DNA of 64,000 nt. Source: Prosopocoilus inquinatus (Eukaryota; Arthropoda; Insecta; Coleoptera; Lucanidae). A program made the translations under genes and the position numbers. Positions 21,001 through 31,328 of this stretch are shown here, in pieces. The notes beneath the pieces were generated by a model. It did not search any database, was not told the origin of the DNA, and was given only the letters and a program-made list of their open reading frames with translations. Numbering within the stretch: position 1 is the stretch's first letter; each line of letters starts with the position of its first letter. The stretch covers positions 25,879,001 through 25,943,000 of the forward strand of contig CM069877.1 of the NCBI GenBank assembly GCA_036172665.1, written 5' to 3'.

Positions 21001-23661
21001 GTGACACATCGTTTTTTTTTTAATTTTTGGATGTGATAATGTCCAGCAAAAAGAATTTTCAAACTCTGTATGTAAAATTCCGTAATCTTGGTTTTATATT
21101 TTCCGATACCATTTCATTGCACATGATAAATCATACTATTCGAAGAAGGATTTACAATCAAATGTCATTTTCTCCACATTGATATTTAGAGAGAAGTTTG
21201 CAAAAAAATATTGTCCATCTGTTTGGCAACTGTAACTAATGTATCTCCTGATAACTTTAGAATTGTTAACTTATGATGTGATTGCTTTCAGAAAGAGTCA
21301 GCGATTTTATAGGCAAACTCTCTAGAAACCGGGAATAAAAGTTAAAAGCCCTTTATGATATCTTTCGTTGGTATGAATCGGATGTCTTCTCTGCCAAATC
21401 TTCAGTGGATAGGCGACTGTTTGTGAGCGTTTTTTACTGGTCAGTGTTCATTTTATGAGTATGCAGAAGACGAAAGCTTAACTGTCGAAAAACATGTCTA
21501 CAGATGTAAACTTATTCTGCCCTGTTATGCACACAAGTCGTATTTACATTTCGCACATTTGCGATTTAACCCATACGTTCTGGCCTATTAAATTCTGCTT
21601 TTAGCTCACTGAGAAAAATGAATCAAATGATCTGTTCATTTGGTCTCAGTTTGTTAATAGAAAAATTACTAGTAAACTGCAAACAATTAATTGTGTGTCT
21701 TGCACAGATAAATGCACAGATAAAAGTTTACACTAGGAACAGTATGCATTAAAATAATATATTTTACAAAAAATATACCTAATATAATAAGTAATATTAA
21801 AAACATTAAGTGTTATGAGCACAAGTACATAATTTTTCTCTTATATTAGCAAAATGCAAATTCCTTTGTAGCTAATACAACTTTAATAAAGAACCTTTTC
21901 GCCCTTTTTGTTCCTTCGTTCGTGTTCGGAGTTTTTATTACCTCAAACGTAGCGTGCTTATCCGTGCTTCTCCTTTTGTTTCGCAGTACCAAAGCAAAAA
22001 AAAAAGTTGATAGGTTTGGAAGATATTTTTAGTGCATGTAACTACTAGGACCAAGAACACTTCTGCGATCGATTATAACAAAAAAAAATCCATTGGTAAT
22101 GTTAGGCACACTGCATTTTGATTTTTACTATTATTAACTGATGCTTTGTTAGTAATTAATAAAAGTCTATTATTATTATTATTATTATTAACAAATGTTA
22201 CATATGATTAAACAAATACAGATTAACAAATTGTGTATCAGAACGGCGTTAATACTTTTTCCATGCGCTTGCATCCATTACCCACATACTGTGTATTCGT
22301 CCGTAGGTGTCGTGCTTGCTGCTTCGCCCGCGAACTAATGGCGCGAACTATTTGGAAATTTGAAATTGTCGTTAAAAGTAACGTGTATAGTTTTATGTAT
22401 TTTAGCAAGGTCCTGCTTCATAATTAAATTGCAGTGTGAGAACATATAAACAACATATAGCCTTTTTTACAAAGGAATCATAAATGTCTCGTAAAAAAGC
22501 CTCTTTTCAATTTATATAAATTTTTCAGTGCATGTGGTAAAGTAACTTTGTTTTGAAACGGTTACATTGTCACGATCTCCTGGTTAGGATCGATTAGGGG
22601 CGTACTCCATATAACGATACCGGGCGAGTTATTACGAGATGATAAAATTTTAGCACCCCGGTATCATGTTGCGGGGTAAGGGAATATAGTTAAAGTAGTT
22701 ATGAGGTAAGCGCCACTACTTTACTATTTTCTTTACATAGGGTGTTTGGAAATTTATATTACAAAAAAAAATAGTAATTGGTGATGGCGGTACATTATTA
22801 TTATTGAAATGAATGCCACTTACACAAATAATGAGTTGACGAACATGGTGTTATTTTCGTAGTGACATCATATCAGGCTTACGCTTTAGAAATACGCTTC
22901 AGCGCTACGGCTACCTGAACGTGACCCAATATTGCTGCCAAAGCGTAAAAGATTAGGCAATGTCAAAAATCTAACTAATAGCATTCATATTTGATCTATC
23001 TTTTTTTCTCACCGCTATTATATATTCGTAAACAGCAAATTCTTTTCTTTAACTGGAATTGACCGTGTTCACAAAGAAGTTGTAAATTTTTTGTTGATTA
23101 TCACTTACCTTCGTGACGTTCGAAATTGTGTTTCTAAAATGTATGAAATTATTCAGTACCTAAATTTCTGGAGCAATCACAGAACTTTTCGGTTTCTCTC
23201 ATTCTCAATATGTTGCACGAGGTGCTTAAAGTTAGCTTTCTGTTTTAGTTTAAAAGGTTCTATGTAGTACGCCTTATAAGGGTTTTGGCCTTCATAGCAA
23301 GGACGCAGGAGCTAATTTAAACATGGTCTTTATGGGCTGCAACTCAGGGTTCGTACATGATAAATCTGCATCGAAAAATGCCAGATTCTCTAGATTTTAT
23401 TGCTTTCTCATGAGTTGTTTATAACTGAAACAGGTACATCAGTAGAACCTTCTTTATCCATGGACAGACATCTTTGAACGAAAACCACTGCAAATGGTAC
23501 TTTCAGACGACATTTTTTATTATGTTAATAAAACAGAAAACAGAAAAGATATAAGAAAGAAAAGACTTTAGAACGAGATGAAAATTTTTAGTTGATAGAC
23601 AGATGTTTTGGACTAATAGAAAGAGAAGTTAAAACATGAAAAAGTATACACTCCTGATTAC
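21001..23661. other. no gene seen
   Basis: AT-rich. Holds a TAT/ATT microsatellite at about 22166-22192 and a short hairpin near 22693-22724 (TAAAGTAGT...ACTACTTTA). The ORF at 22233-22427 (+) has no recognisable domain. Confidence 0.4.
22166..22192. repeat. TAT/ATT microsatellite
   Basis: About eight or nine trinucleotide units. Confidence 0.85.
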
Positions 23662-23835
23662 TGCAGGGTTTCACGGAACCCGTTTGTTAAAAGTTTACGG
23701 ACTTCCTCTTTGAATTTCTATTTCATATTTTGCGGTTATAAGTTAGCGATAATGGTCTATTTAAGTATAATATTTCCAACTTCCGGGCACTTCCGCTTGT
23801 ACTAGAAGTTGCTGTCAACGTTCGTCAATCTACGT
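23662..23835 (+). repeat. single arm of foldback family D
   Basis: CAGGGTTTCACGGAACCC followed by the same GTTTACGGACTTCCTCTTTG and ACTTCCGCTTGTAC segments as the outer arms of the foldbacks at 39928 and 49362. No partner arm is found nearby, so this is a solo arm or truncated copy. Confidence 0.7.
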
Positions 23836-23934
23836 TTAATTTAACAGTCAACGTTTTTTACGATTTGCGTCTTCACATGTTCTGAAAAGTTCAGTTTCCT
23901 ACGCAGCATTGCATTTAAGTTATAAGTTAAAAAA

Positions 23935-23998
23935 ATGTTTGAATACTTCAAGAATCTCGTAGATTTGGGATTGGAAGAATACTATCAAACTTTTGATG
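23935..23998 (+). pseudogene. SAM-like domain gene, exon 1
   Basis: ATG at 23935; 21 codons (MFEYFKNLVDLGLEEYYQTF then D) to a donor GTAATA at 23999. The peptide is the first helix pair of a SAM domain (L-x-LGLEEY-x-x-F). Its phase joins the exon at 28041, which continues the domain with EGITDESFKLLDLETL. The intervening intron of about 4 kb holds a MITE, a complete Harbinger element and the Z repeat, so insertions explain its size. No stop or frameshift occurs within this exon. Confidence 0.55.
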
Positions 23999-24340
23999 GT
24001 AATATCTTTTTAATGTTACCTTACAGGTAACATTGGAAATTTACCGTAAGGTAACGTGGTAATTTTAGCGAATCACAATACTAGTAAGTATTATTAATGT
24101 AACACATGCATTGGCAATAAATGTAGTTATATTGTAATAAAATGTTTTTACGGCTGTTTTTTTTAATCAGTTATCAGCGAAGTTTCGGTGTATTTTTTTT
24201 ATTTCGGTGGAAAAATAAATATTATGCCATCGTTAATATTGAGTGATCTGGAAGTAAGCCGGTAAAGACTGGCGATATTGCAGACGATTCGCATTGCACG
24301 GAACAAACCAAACCAATTTTAATTCGCACAATCTTTCAAT

Positions 24341-24469
24341 AGGCGTTTACGATAATAGGAAAGGGGTAGAAAAGTAAGATAGAACGAAGGCATTTAATGC
24401 ATAATAATAATAATAAGAGTGAGAGAATAGACCAACCGGTTTATACCGCTCCAATTATCGTAAACGCCT
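24341..24469. mobile_element. MITE with AGGCGTTTACGATAAT ends
   Basis: AGGCGTTTACGATAAT at 24341 and its complement ending at 24469; 129 bp, no coding potential. The Harbinger element begins two bases further on, and its TAA duplication shares the last T of this MITE. Confidence 0.75.
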
Positions 24470-24681
24470 AAAGCGGCGCGCAAACCAGAGCGGTAACGAA
24501 CGCGGTGGCGATGCGGTGAAACGTTGTGCTTGTGATTAAACGGAAGAGGGCAAATCTGGGCGATCTAGCAAACGCGCCCGCTCTCCTTGCAGCGAACTAT
24601 CACGTACCGCTCAGCGGTGTGCGGTAGAACGCTGCATGCATCATTTTCCCGTACAGTTCGCGCAATCTGCTGCAAAATTAC

Positions 24682-24810
24682 CATGTGTGACACAGAAAAA
24701 CTCATAGGAAAAGTGCGTGAGCAACCTATTTTATATAATTTGTCTCAGTGAATATAAAAATATAAAAGAGAAAGATAAAATATGGGACGAAATTAGTAAT
24801 TCTAATACTA
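24682..24810 (+). pseudogene. Harbinger MADF-BESS protein, exon 1 (MADF N-terminus)
   Basis: ATG at 24682 starts MCDTEKLIGKVREQPILYNL, a clear MADF first helix. After TCTCAGT the reading moves one frame (KDKIWDEIS near 24785), so a one-base indel near 24745 breaks it. The middle of the domain should follow but is missing where the Z repeat enters at 24818. The remainder of the protein is at 26116-26951, beyond the antisense transposase exon. MADF domains bind DNA, and in Harbinger elements this protein helps import the transposase and target it to the element ends. Confidence 0.6.
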
Positions 24811-24817
24811 ATAATTG

Positions 24818-25393
24818 AAATTAACCTCCGCCCACAATAATTTTTATATCCGTAGATACGTATTTCGGCAGCTAAGCTGCCATCTTCAGTACGCTACCAA
24901 CTTAAAAGCACTAAGAAAGATTTAAAACTACCTAATCACACTGATAAAATCATAAAAATATTAAAGCTAACAACAATCTAATCATCCTAAAAGATATATA
25001 TGTCTAAATGTAAGTAAATATAAATTAATATGTAAAAATTTTAAATAAACTATATATGTTATGTATAAATCGAAAAAAAAATATGTTAACACCCAAAATT
25101 AACTGTCAGAAAACCTTACAAATAAGAGCCAACCAAATAACACGGAAATGCGGAAATAAATTGTTCAAAGACCCGAAAAAACTTCTTATTCTAACGAATA
25201 AATAAGTATATAGATAAGTATAAGAATAAATATGTTATTTGATACCTAAAAATAAATTATATATGTTATGTATAAATCGAGAAAAAAAAATTATGTGACC
25301 ACCCAAAACTAACTGTCAGAAAACCTTATAAACAAGAGCGAACCAAACAACACGGAAATGCGGAAATAAATTGTTCAAAGACCCGGGTTTTTG
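24818..25393 (+). repeat. dispersed repeat Z, long copy
   Basis: Starts AATTGAAATTAACCTCCGCC. An approximately 140-bp block (from TATATATGTTATGTATAAAT to TTGTTCAAAGACCCG) occurs twice in direct orientation, beginning at 25051 and 25258. Other copies are at 36815-37022 (second half only) and 47245-47350 (first half only). On the minus strand the first half has a hammerhead-like core. It cuts into the Harbinger element and removes the transposase C-terminus. The tandem arrangement and ribozyme-like core recall Penelope-like or retrozyme repeats. Confidence 0.65.
24850..24898 (-). ncRNA. hammerhead-like motif of repeat Z
   Basis: Minus strand: stem I CGUA/UACG, core CUGAAGA (24889-24883), stem II GGCAGC/GCUGCC with loop UUA, GAAA (24866-24863), loopless stem III AUAC/GUAU, and predicted cleavage after the C at 24855. 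It departs from consensus in one extra unpaired U between the core and stem II, so activity is doubtful. Confidence 0.4.
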
Positions 25394-26096
25394 AACACAC
25401 AAATAGTTTTAACGATAATTATGGCTGTTTCAATTTTTACTTCAATAGGTCTCAAAAGTAGGCGCCATTTGAGAGTTAGTATTCCAAACGCATTTTTCAC
25501 GACACCACGCGCTCGACACAATCTTTTGTTAATGTTTTCTTTGCTTTCATCACATCTTGATTGGCGATGTGAAAAAGGTCGTATTATAAATTTCTTTAAT
25601 AGGAAAGCCTCATCACCAACAAGCACACAAGTCGTAAGCTCAGTTTGGGTTGGCAAAGGTCTATTTTCTGGCACATGAAAGGTTCGTCTGCTTAATCTGT
25701 GTCCCATTGCAGATTCTTCAAAAAGTCCACCGTCGCTATTTTTGCCATACCCTCCAACATCAATACAAATAAATTTGTAGTCATGATCTATGAAAGCCAA
25801 CAAAACAAAAGAAAACTTTTGCAAATAACAAAAATAATTAGAACCACTTCTGTCACGATATTTTATTGTGATATGTTTGCCATCGATGCTGCCTAAACAG
25901 TTTGGAAATTTCCATTTTTCGTAAACGCCTGTCAAGCTTTCTTCCCATATTTGTGTACTTGGTTCGGGCATAAATAGAGACTGCATACGGTTCCAAATAG
26001 CAATGCAAACCTCCGAAACTATGGCGCTCACTGTTCTAAATCCCATTCGAAAACTATGACCAATGGTTTTAAACGAATCGCCCGTTGCAAGATACC
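25390..26096 (-). pseudogene. Harbinger transposase, exon 3 (catalytic domain)
   Basis: DDE nuclease of the PIF/Harbinger type. Reading minus from 26096: YLATGDSFKTIGHSF, the conserved block before the catalytic part; GSIDGKHI (first acidic residue); VGDEAFLLK (second); and RARGVVKNAFGIL-KWR near the last acidic region. The open frame with an ATG begins at 26046, but homology extends upstream to 26096. The exon should start after an AG, yet the two bases are CG. The C-terminus diverges after KTICV at about 25395, where repeat Z begins, giving a premature end at 25375. Confidence 0.9.
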
Positions 26097-26115
26097 CGAA
26101 AAATATATATTTTAG

Positions 26116-26951
26116 ACTGCAGTTCCACTAAAAAAACAGGCCAAGAAACGAAGATGTTGGATCGATATAAAACTTGGCCTTGGACCCTACAAATGGAATT
26201 CTTGCGGCCTTTTTTACTATTTGCTAAAACGCATTCAAATATATCATCAGCACATCAACCATTATCCAATATCACTGAAGAAGTAATTGAGCAATCTTCT
26301 CAGCAAACGGTTATGAAAAGGGATTCATTAGTTGATAACAGTAATCTACTTATTGACGACAGTCTGCAAGGAAAGAACAGCTAACCAGTAGATGAGAATC
26401 AGCAAGAAAAAAAGAAGAAAAAGCAAGATAAAGTAAAGCAACCAGCATCATCAGTGGAACAGGTAATCTCGTATTTTGACAGAAAAACCGCTGAATCAAC
26501 CTCTGATGACATTGATGATATATTTACAGGATATGCAAAAACTATCAAAAAATTATCGAAAAGAAGACAAGCTGTTGTAAAATTTAAAATTTCACAGTGT
26601 ATTATGGAACAAGAACTGGCGCAATTAGCAGAAGATGAAGAAGAGCAACGTCTCCGTAACAGGAATGTTCCAACATCTGTAATAAGCAGAGCAAACTCTG
26701 CGCAAACATCCGTTCCGGAAACATATGCTTTTTCTCCACATGCTTACTCTAGTCTATCGCCACATATCTGTCAAACAAGCACTTCATCGTCTCTTGACAG
26801 GCCGAATTCTGCACAATCAACCTTCCAAGAAACAAATGCTTATACACAATATGATTGCCCTCCGTCATATGACAGTGAACAGTCAACGCCTTCAGCTTGG
26901 TATGAAAATTTCGGGGCTTCACTGGGCACCGACCCAAACAGTAACATTTAA
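26116..26951 (+). pseudogene. Harbinger MADF-BESS protein, exon 2
   Basis: Follows an acceptor TATTTTAG at 26115. It starts in the second half of the MADF domain (STKKTGQETK...WPWTLQMEFLRPFL), then a low-complexity linker with a lysine-rich NLS-like stretch near 26405-26440, then a BESS domain (DDIDDIFTGYAKTIKKLSKR, near 26512-26620) and a Ser/Gln-rich tail to TAA at 26949-26951. The only break inside is an in-frame TAA at 26382-26384. It lies antisense within intron 2 of the transposase gene. Confidence 0.8.
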
Positions 26952-27255
26952 ATCAAAATATGTTTTTTTTTAAAGTATTTTTCTAATATAATAAAAGATA
27001 TGTATAGTCGTCAGCAATAAATTTTCGTCGTTATGGATTGTCAAAGATTGGAATTTAACTCGTTTTATATTCAGAATAAGGAGATTGTCTTAATTTTAAA
27101 TACAGGGAACATCTTAAAATTTTAGTTTATTTTCGCACCCTTTATGTATAAAATAGGATGTTTATTTCAATTTTTCATTTTCTAGAACTTAAAACTGATG
27201 ACATTAACGACCAAAATTTTTTGTTCGAGACTGAATACTGTAGTCATTTACTTAC

Positions 27256-27487
27256 TAAGAGTTATTGCCTGTCGTTCAACTGGTTCTATGGGTCTTCTGT
27301 AATGTGTTAATTTCTTTTTTATATCCGAATGAATATGGTCCAAAATTTCATCAAAACATTCTACAATCATTATAAAATAAATAAAAAACCGCTCTCTGTC
27401 CTCTCTTAATTCTTGAAATATTGTATGAAACTCTCCTTTACTTTCTCGTTCTAAATTGATATCGTGAACCCAAATTCTTCTTTTTTT
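27256..27487 (-). pseudogene. Harbinger transposase, exon 2
   Basis: Minus-strand frame RRIWVHDINLERESKGEF... through REDRERFF and a YRRPIEP-VERQAITL end, the typical N-terminal part of a PIF/Harbinger transposase. An acceptor (ATATTTTAG) precedes it and a consensus donor GTAAGTAAA follows at 27255. The donor phase joins exon 3 to give LRYLATGD, the conserved junction. A seven-A run at the exon start is one base short of the phase left by exon 1, suggesting homopolymer slippage. Confidence 0.7.
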
Positions 27488-27725
27488 CTAAAATATGTAC
27501 GGTGTTAAAATCATATTCGGATATTTAAGCAGTTATAGATTACAGTAATGTGGCGTAAATTAATTATTGAATTGATTTATCACTTACGCAAAATCTTTGT
27601 GATTGAGCGCCATATCAGTTATTTATAACTTTATATTCTGATAAATCACGTTTTTATTTGTTTTTTCACTCTTAATTATTGTATATCACAATCTCCACGA
27701 ATATTCCGAGCAACCTAATACTTAC

Positions 27726-27790
27726 TTTTTGGTCTTCTCATCTTCGTCCACTAACAGAGCGAAAAGCAAAGCTGCTTCCTCTACATCCAT
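27726..27790 (-). pseudogene. Harbinger transposase, exon 1
   Basis: ATG at 27790-27788 (MDVEEAALLFALLVDEDEKT), then donor GTAAGT at 27725. The short acidic/hydrophobic start resembles N-termini of insect Harbinger transposases. It lies about 140 bp inside the right terminal repeat, the expected place for a transposase 5' end. Confidence 0.6.
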
Positions 27791-28040
27791 TGATGAAAAT
27801 TTTGAACTAATTTCAATTTAGCGATAATTGATCGCGTCGGTGTGCGGACCCGTTTGTTCCCTCTATGACCGTACCACCACCGCGTCCGTCACCGCGTTCG
27901 CTACCGCTCTCGTTTGCGCGCCGCTTAATATGATATACAGACGTTGCACAATAATATTGATGGTGTAATGGTAACTGCTTTTATTACGACATAATTTAAA
28001 ATTTTATGTACCTATTTTGTTTATGGTTTGTAATTTGTAG

Positions 28041-29984
28041 ACGAAGGAATTACGGACGAAAGTTTTAAATTATTAGATTTGGAAACTTTAAATATATTAT
28101 TTAAAAATCAGGGCCAAAATTAATATTTAAGAAGAAATATCTGGAATACTTACTTTCACAGAAAATAGTTGCCGATTCGTCACTGGTATGTGTAAATTCA
28201 TATTAAGAGGACCCTACATAAAGACACCAGAATACAAGTCTAGTGATCGGGTTTCTTTCTGTGTTGTAATTAAAATGAAAAAGATTGTTGGCGTCTAGTA
28301 TTTTGGTAACTATACTTATGTAGGCTCACTTTAGAGTACTTTTGTATTATTTGAGGAGAGTAAAACTTTAGAGTAAGAATCCGGAAACAATATCCAATGC
28401 TTCCACATCAACAAATTATTCTACACCATCTGATGTCGTATGTTTTGATCCTGACGATGATTTGCAATTTTAAAGAACGCTGGTAAAGAATTTCCATTAA
28501 AACGAAAAAGCACTGACAAAGTTGATGATTCAGCAAGTAAAAATATAAAGATGGAAAATTTATTTGAGAAGGTAATTTAGTTAATTTTTGAAAATTGAAA
28601 ATTAAAATAAATTACTCTATTTTACCGATTCACAGGGTTTGGAGGATTTTTTAAATAAAACCCCTGAAGGTCAAATAGTATTAAAAAACAAAAAATTGTT
28701 TAACTAATGACATCAGACAGAAGCTTTGTAAAATTGTTGTAAACGACAAGAAATAAGTATCGGTGATAGTAGTAGTGTTTCAGCTTACTTTGAAGTGTTT
28801 GAGAATTTATTTAGTAATTTGGACACTGGAAATTTGCGATTTAAGTTAATGGAACATTCAGGAGCATATATTGCACCAACATCTTATCCCATTGGTCAAA
28901 ATTTTGAATCTAAAAATAACGACGCATTGTCGAAAATCTGTAACGCACAAATTATTCCTTTAAATTTGGTACTTAAAAAGTTTTTGAATTGCCAAACGTC
29001 TTTGAAGAGACGATGTCATATATTGAAGAACCAAAGCAAAGTTCTTCTATTTCGAACATAATTCAAACCTCATTTTAGAAAGAGAAATTAAAAAATTATA
29101 AAGAAACTGATATAGTTATACCTTTGTTTTTATATTACTGCGAATTTGAGTGTGGAAATTCATTAGATAATTTGAAAACTAAAAGAATAAAAATTTCAGC
29201 AGTCGAAATGAAAACCTTTATATTATGTGCAGGTTTAATTTTTGGAAAATGTGTTCCTTGAGGTAATAAATATTGGGAATTATACATACTACTAAGAAAA
29301 ATTCTACAATTACTTTTACATCATAATGTTACCGAAGAAACATGTAAAACTTTGAAAATTTAATAAGTCTGCACCACACTTTATACCAGGGTTTGTTTGC
29401 ATTGCCGCTTAAACCGAAGCACCATATTCTAACTCATTATCCACATATAATATTCACAGTTGGGCCAGTTAATAACTTATCCTGTATGCGTTTTGAATCT
29501 AAACACAGGAAATTAAAATTATTTGCAAATACTGTTTCATCAAGAATCAATCTAAGTTACACGTTAGCAGTCAGACATCAGCTTAAATTATGTTATAAAT
29601 TCGTTGAACATTCAGACCTTAATAGTTTACTTAAATATCGGGAAAGAGAGTAACGTTTCTAGTATTTTTTCGATTTTACTAAATTTTGACGAAATCTGCT
29701 CTGTAGAAGAAAAATTTGCTTCATTTAAAACAAATATTTCGATTACTAATAAAATCATCCTTCATGGAACATCTTATAAGTTGTCTGACATAATATTAAT
29801 TAATAATTATATAACATATACGTTAAACCATGAACTATTTATCAATAAACCAGTTTTTGGAATTATAGATCATATTTTGCTAAATAATAAAATGGAAGTT
29901 TGTTTTACATATAAAACGGTAGACACTGTGAGTTTTAATTCTCAATTATATGCTTACGAAATAAAAGAAACGAACATCAAATGA
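28041..29984 (+). pseudogene. SAM-like domain gene, main body, decayed
   Basis: Unnamed insect family; function unknown. An exon from 28041 (after TTTGTAG) continues the SAM domain (EGITDESFKLLDLETL), then needs a frame change near 28105 (GPKLIFKKKYLEYL). A low-complexity exon near 28370-28571 has an NLS-like KRKSTDK. A 64-bp GT-AG intron follows at 28572-28635. Next come GLEDFLNKTPEGQ, a segment with IVIPLFLYYCEFECGN near 29115-29165, the conserved block LKPKHHILTHYPHIIFTVGP with MRFESKHRKLK (29405-29510), and a C-terminal tail to TGA at 29984. Several frameshifts break it. I recall this domain order from many insect predictions in high copy, suggesting a transposon link. Confidence 0.55.
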
Positions 29985-30965
29985 TGTATTTTACAGTCTA
30001 AACTCCAATGTCTTAAAGCCTTTATTATATTCATTACTTCACAATAAAAAATATGTTACTTTTTATTAAATGCTGTACTATTAACAATTATATTTATTTA
30101 TGCTGAAATGCAAACTTTATATTAACACGCGTCATCTTCTTGTTTATTAAGCATCCAACACATTGATTCTGGAATGGGAGCGTTACGGTAATGTTGAATA
30201 TACGGGCGCACATTAACGCGTGGTCCGCTTGTCCATACCCTGTGTAACGGTCCCGTTCCCACATTTCCGCGTCAGTGTGCTGGATCCTTAACAGTAGAAA
30301 ATACATTATTTTGGAATTTCATTTTCTTTTTGATACATTATGCAAAATTTTTTTTATTCTTGAATGAATGAATTTTTGTTAAGTTTGTTATAAATTGTTT
30401 TTTTTTATTTTTAGATTTTGTTAAGTTCGCTATATGAATTTATGTTAAATTTATTATCAATTTATTTATTGCGAATTTGTGTTAACTTTGTTAAGACTCT
30501 ATATTGAATTCTTAGGAATTTATTGTTATGTTATTAATTTCTGTGAAATATAAAAATATTGTTTTATTTTTATTTTGGAGTATCATTTGCAACGACATCA
30601 TATTCATACGTCGTACTGGTTTATCAGCTGAGAAGCTAAATGAACGGCTTTTACTTACATAAATAGGTAATGTTGAGATTTTTAAGTTTGAAATTGTTTA
30701 CTAATGTCTTCTTTAGTTTATTTATATAATATGGAAACCAATGTGTGTCTTACAGCCATTCATGCCATTGTCGAAACAAAGGAGAAAACTATTAAATTAA
30801 ACGTGGCGAGACATAAACTGCAACAACCAGACGACTTCATCCCATCAATACGTTTTTGTCATTAACATTAACGTCTAATAATAATAGACTGCCTCATTTG
30901 CCTTGATCATTATGTTATGTATCAAATCGGTTTCTATATTGTATAAATTAAAAGAACGATCATTA
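29985..30965. other. no gene seen
   Basis: AT-rich, with a slightly GC-richer patch at 30125-30290 that carries a minus-strand ORF (30094-30306) without recognisable domains. Confidence 0.4.
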
Positions 30966-31328
30966 CAGACGAAAAATGAGGCAATTTGTGATTTTATTTT
31001 TATAAATATCTCACATTAAGTATTCATATTATTTTGTTGGACCGTTTTTATTAATGTGAAAATACCTGCGTACAAATTTAAAGTACACGTAAGAGATAAT
31101 AATTAAACACAATAATTTACATAAGAAACAGAACCTGGAATGTCCCGTCTGTCTGTTTTGTAAATAATTGTTTTTAATTATTATCTCTTAAATTTGTATG
31201 CAGGTAAAAGTATCTTCAGTGTACATAGTATTTTTACATTAATGAATACGCTCCAACAAAATTATATGAATACTTAATCTGAGGTATTTATGAAAACAAA
31301 ATCACAAATTGCCCCATTTTTTCGCCTG
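30966..31328. mobile_element. hairpin MITE, about 360 bp
   Basis: The left arm (GAGGCAATTTGTGATTTTAT, TTAAGTATTCATATTATTTT, AAGAGATAATAATTAA) is mirrored on the right (31155-31328). The central 40 bp is unpaired. No coding potential. Confidence 0.75.

Larger units (their letters stand above)
24472..27925. mobile_element. PIF/Harbinger DNA transposon, 3.45 kb, decayed
   Basis: Terminal inverted repeats begin AGCGGCGCGCAAAC at both ends and continue for about 50 bp with GAGCGGTARCGAACGCGGTG. The duplication TAA lies at 24469-24471 and 27926-27928, the TWA target type of PIF/Harbinger. It encodes a nuclease-type transposase (minus, three exons) and a MADF-BESS protein (plus, at least two exons), as expected for the superfamily. 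The exons of the two genes interleave. The copy is inactive: the Z repeat interrupts it at 24818, the transposase C-terminus is lost, one transposase acceptor is not AG, and MADF carries a frameshift and a stop. It sits in the first intron of the SAM-like gene. Confidence 0.9.

Noticed and set aside
22568..22700. GC-richer patch considered as a tRNA or structured RNA gene
   Set aside because: No cloverleaf, no A/B box pair, and only a short hairpin nearby.
25391..25896. Plus-strand ORFs across the Harbinger transposase exon
   Set aside because: Shadows of the minus-strand catalytic exon.
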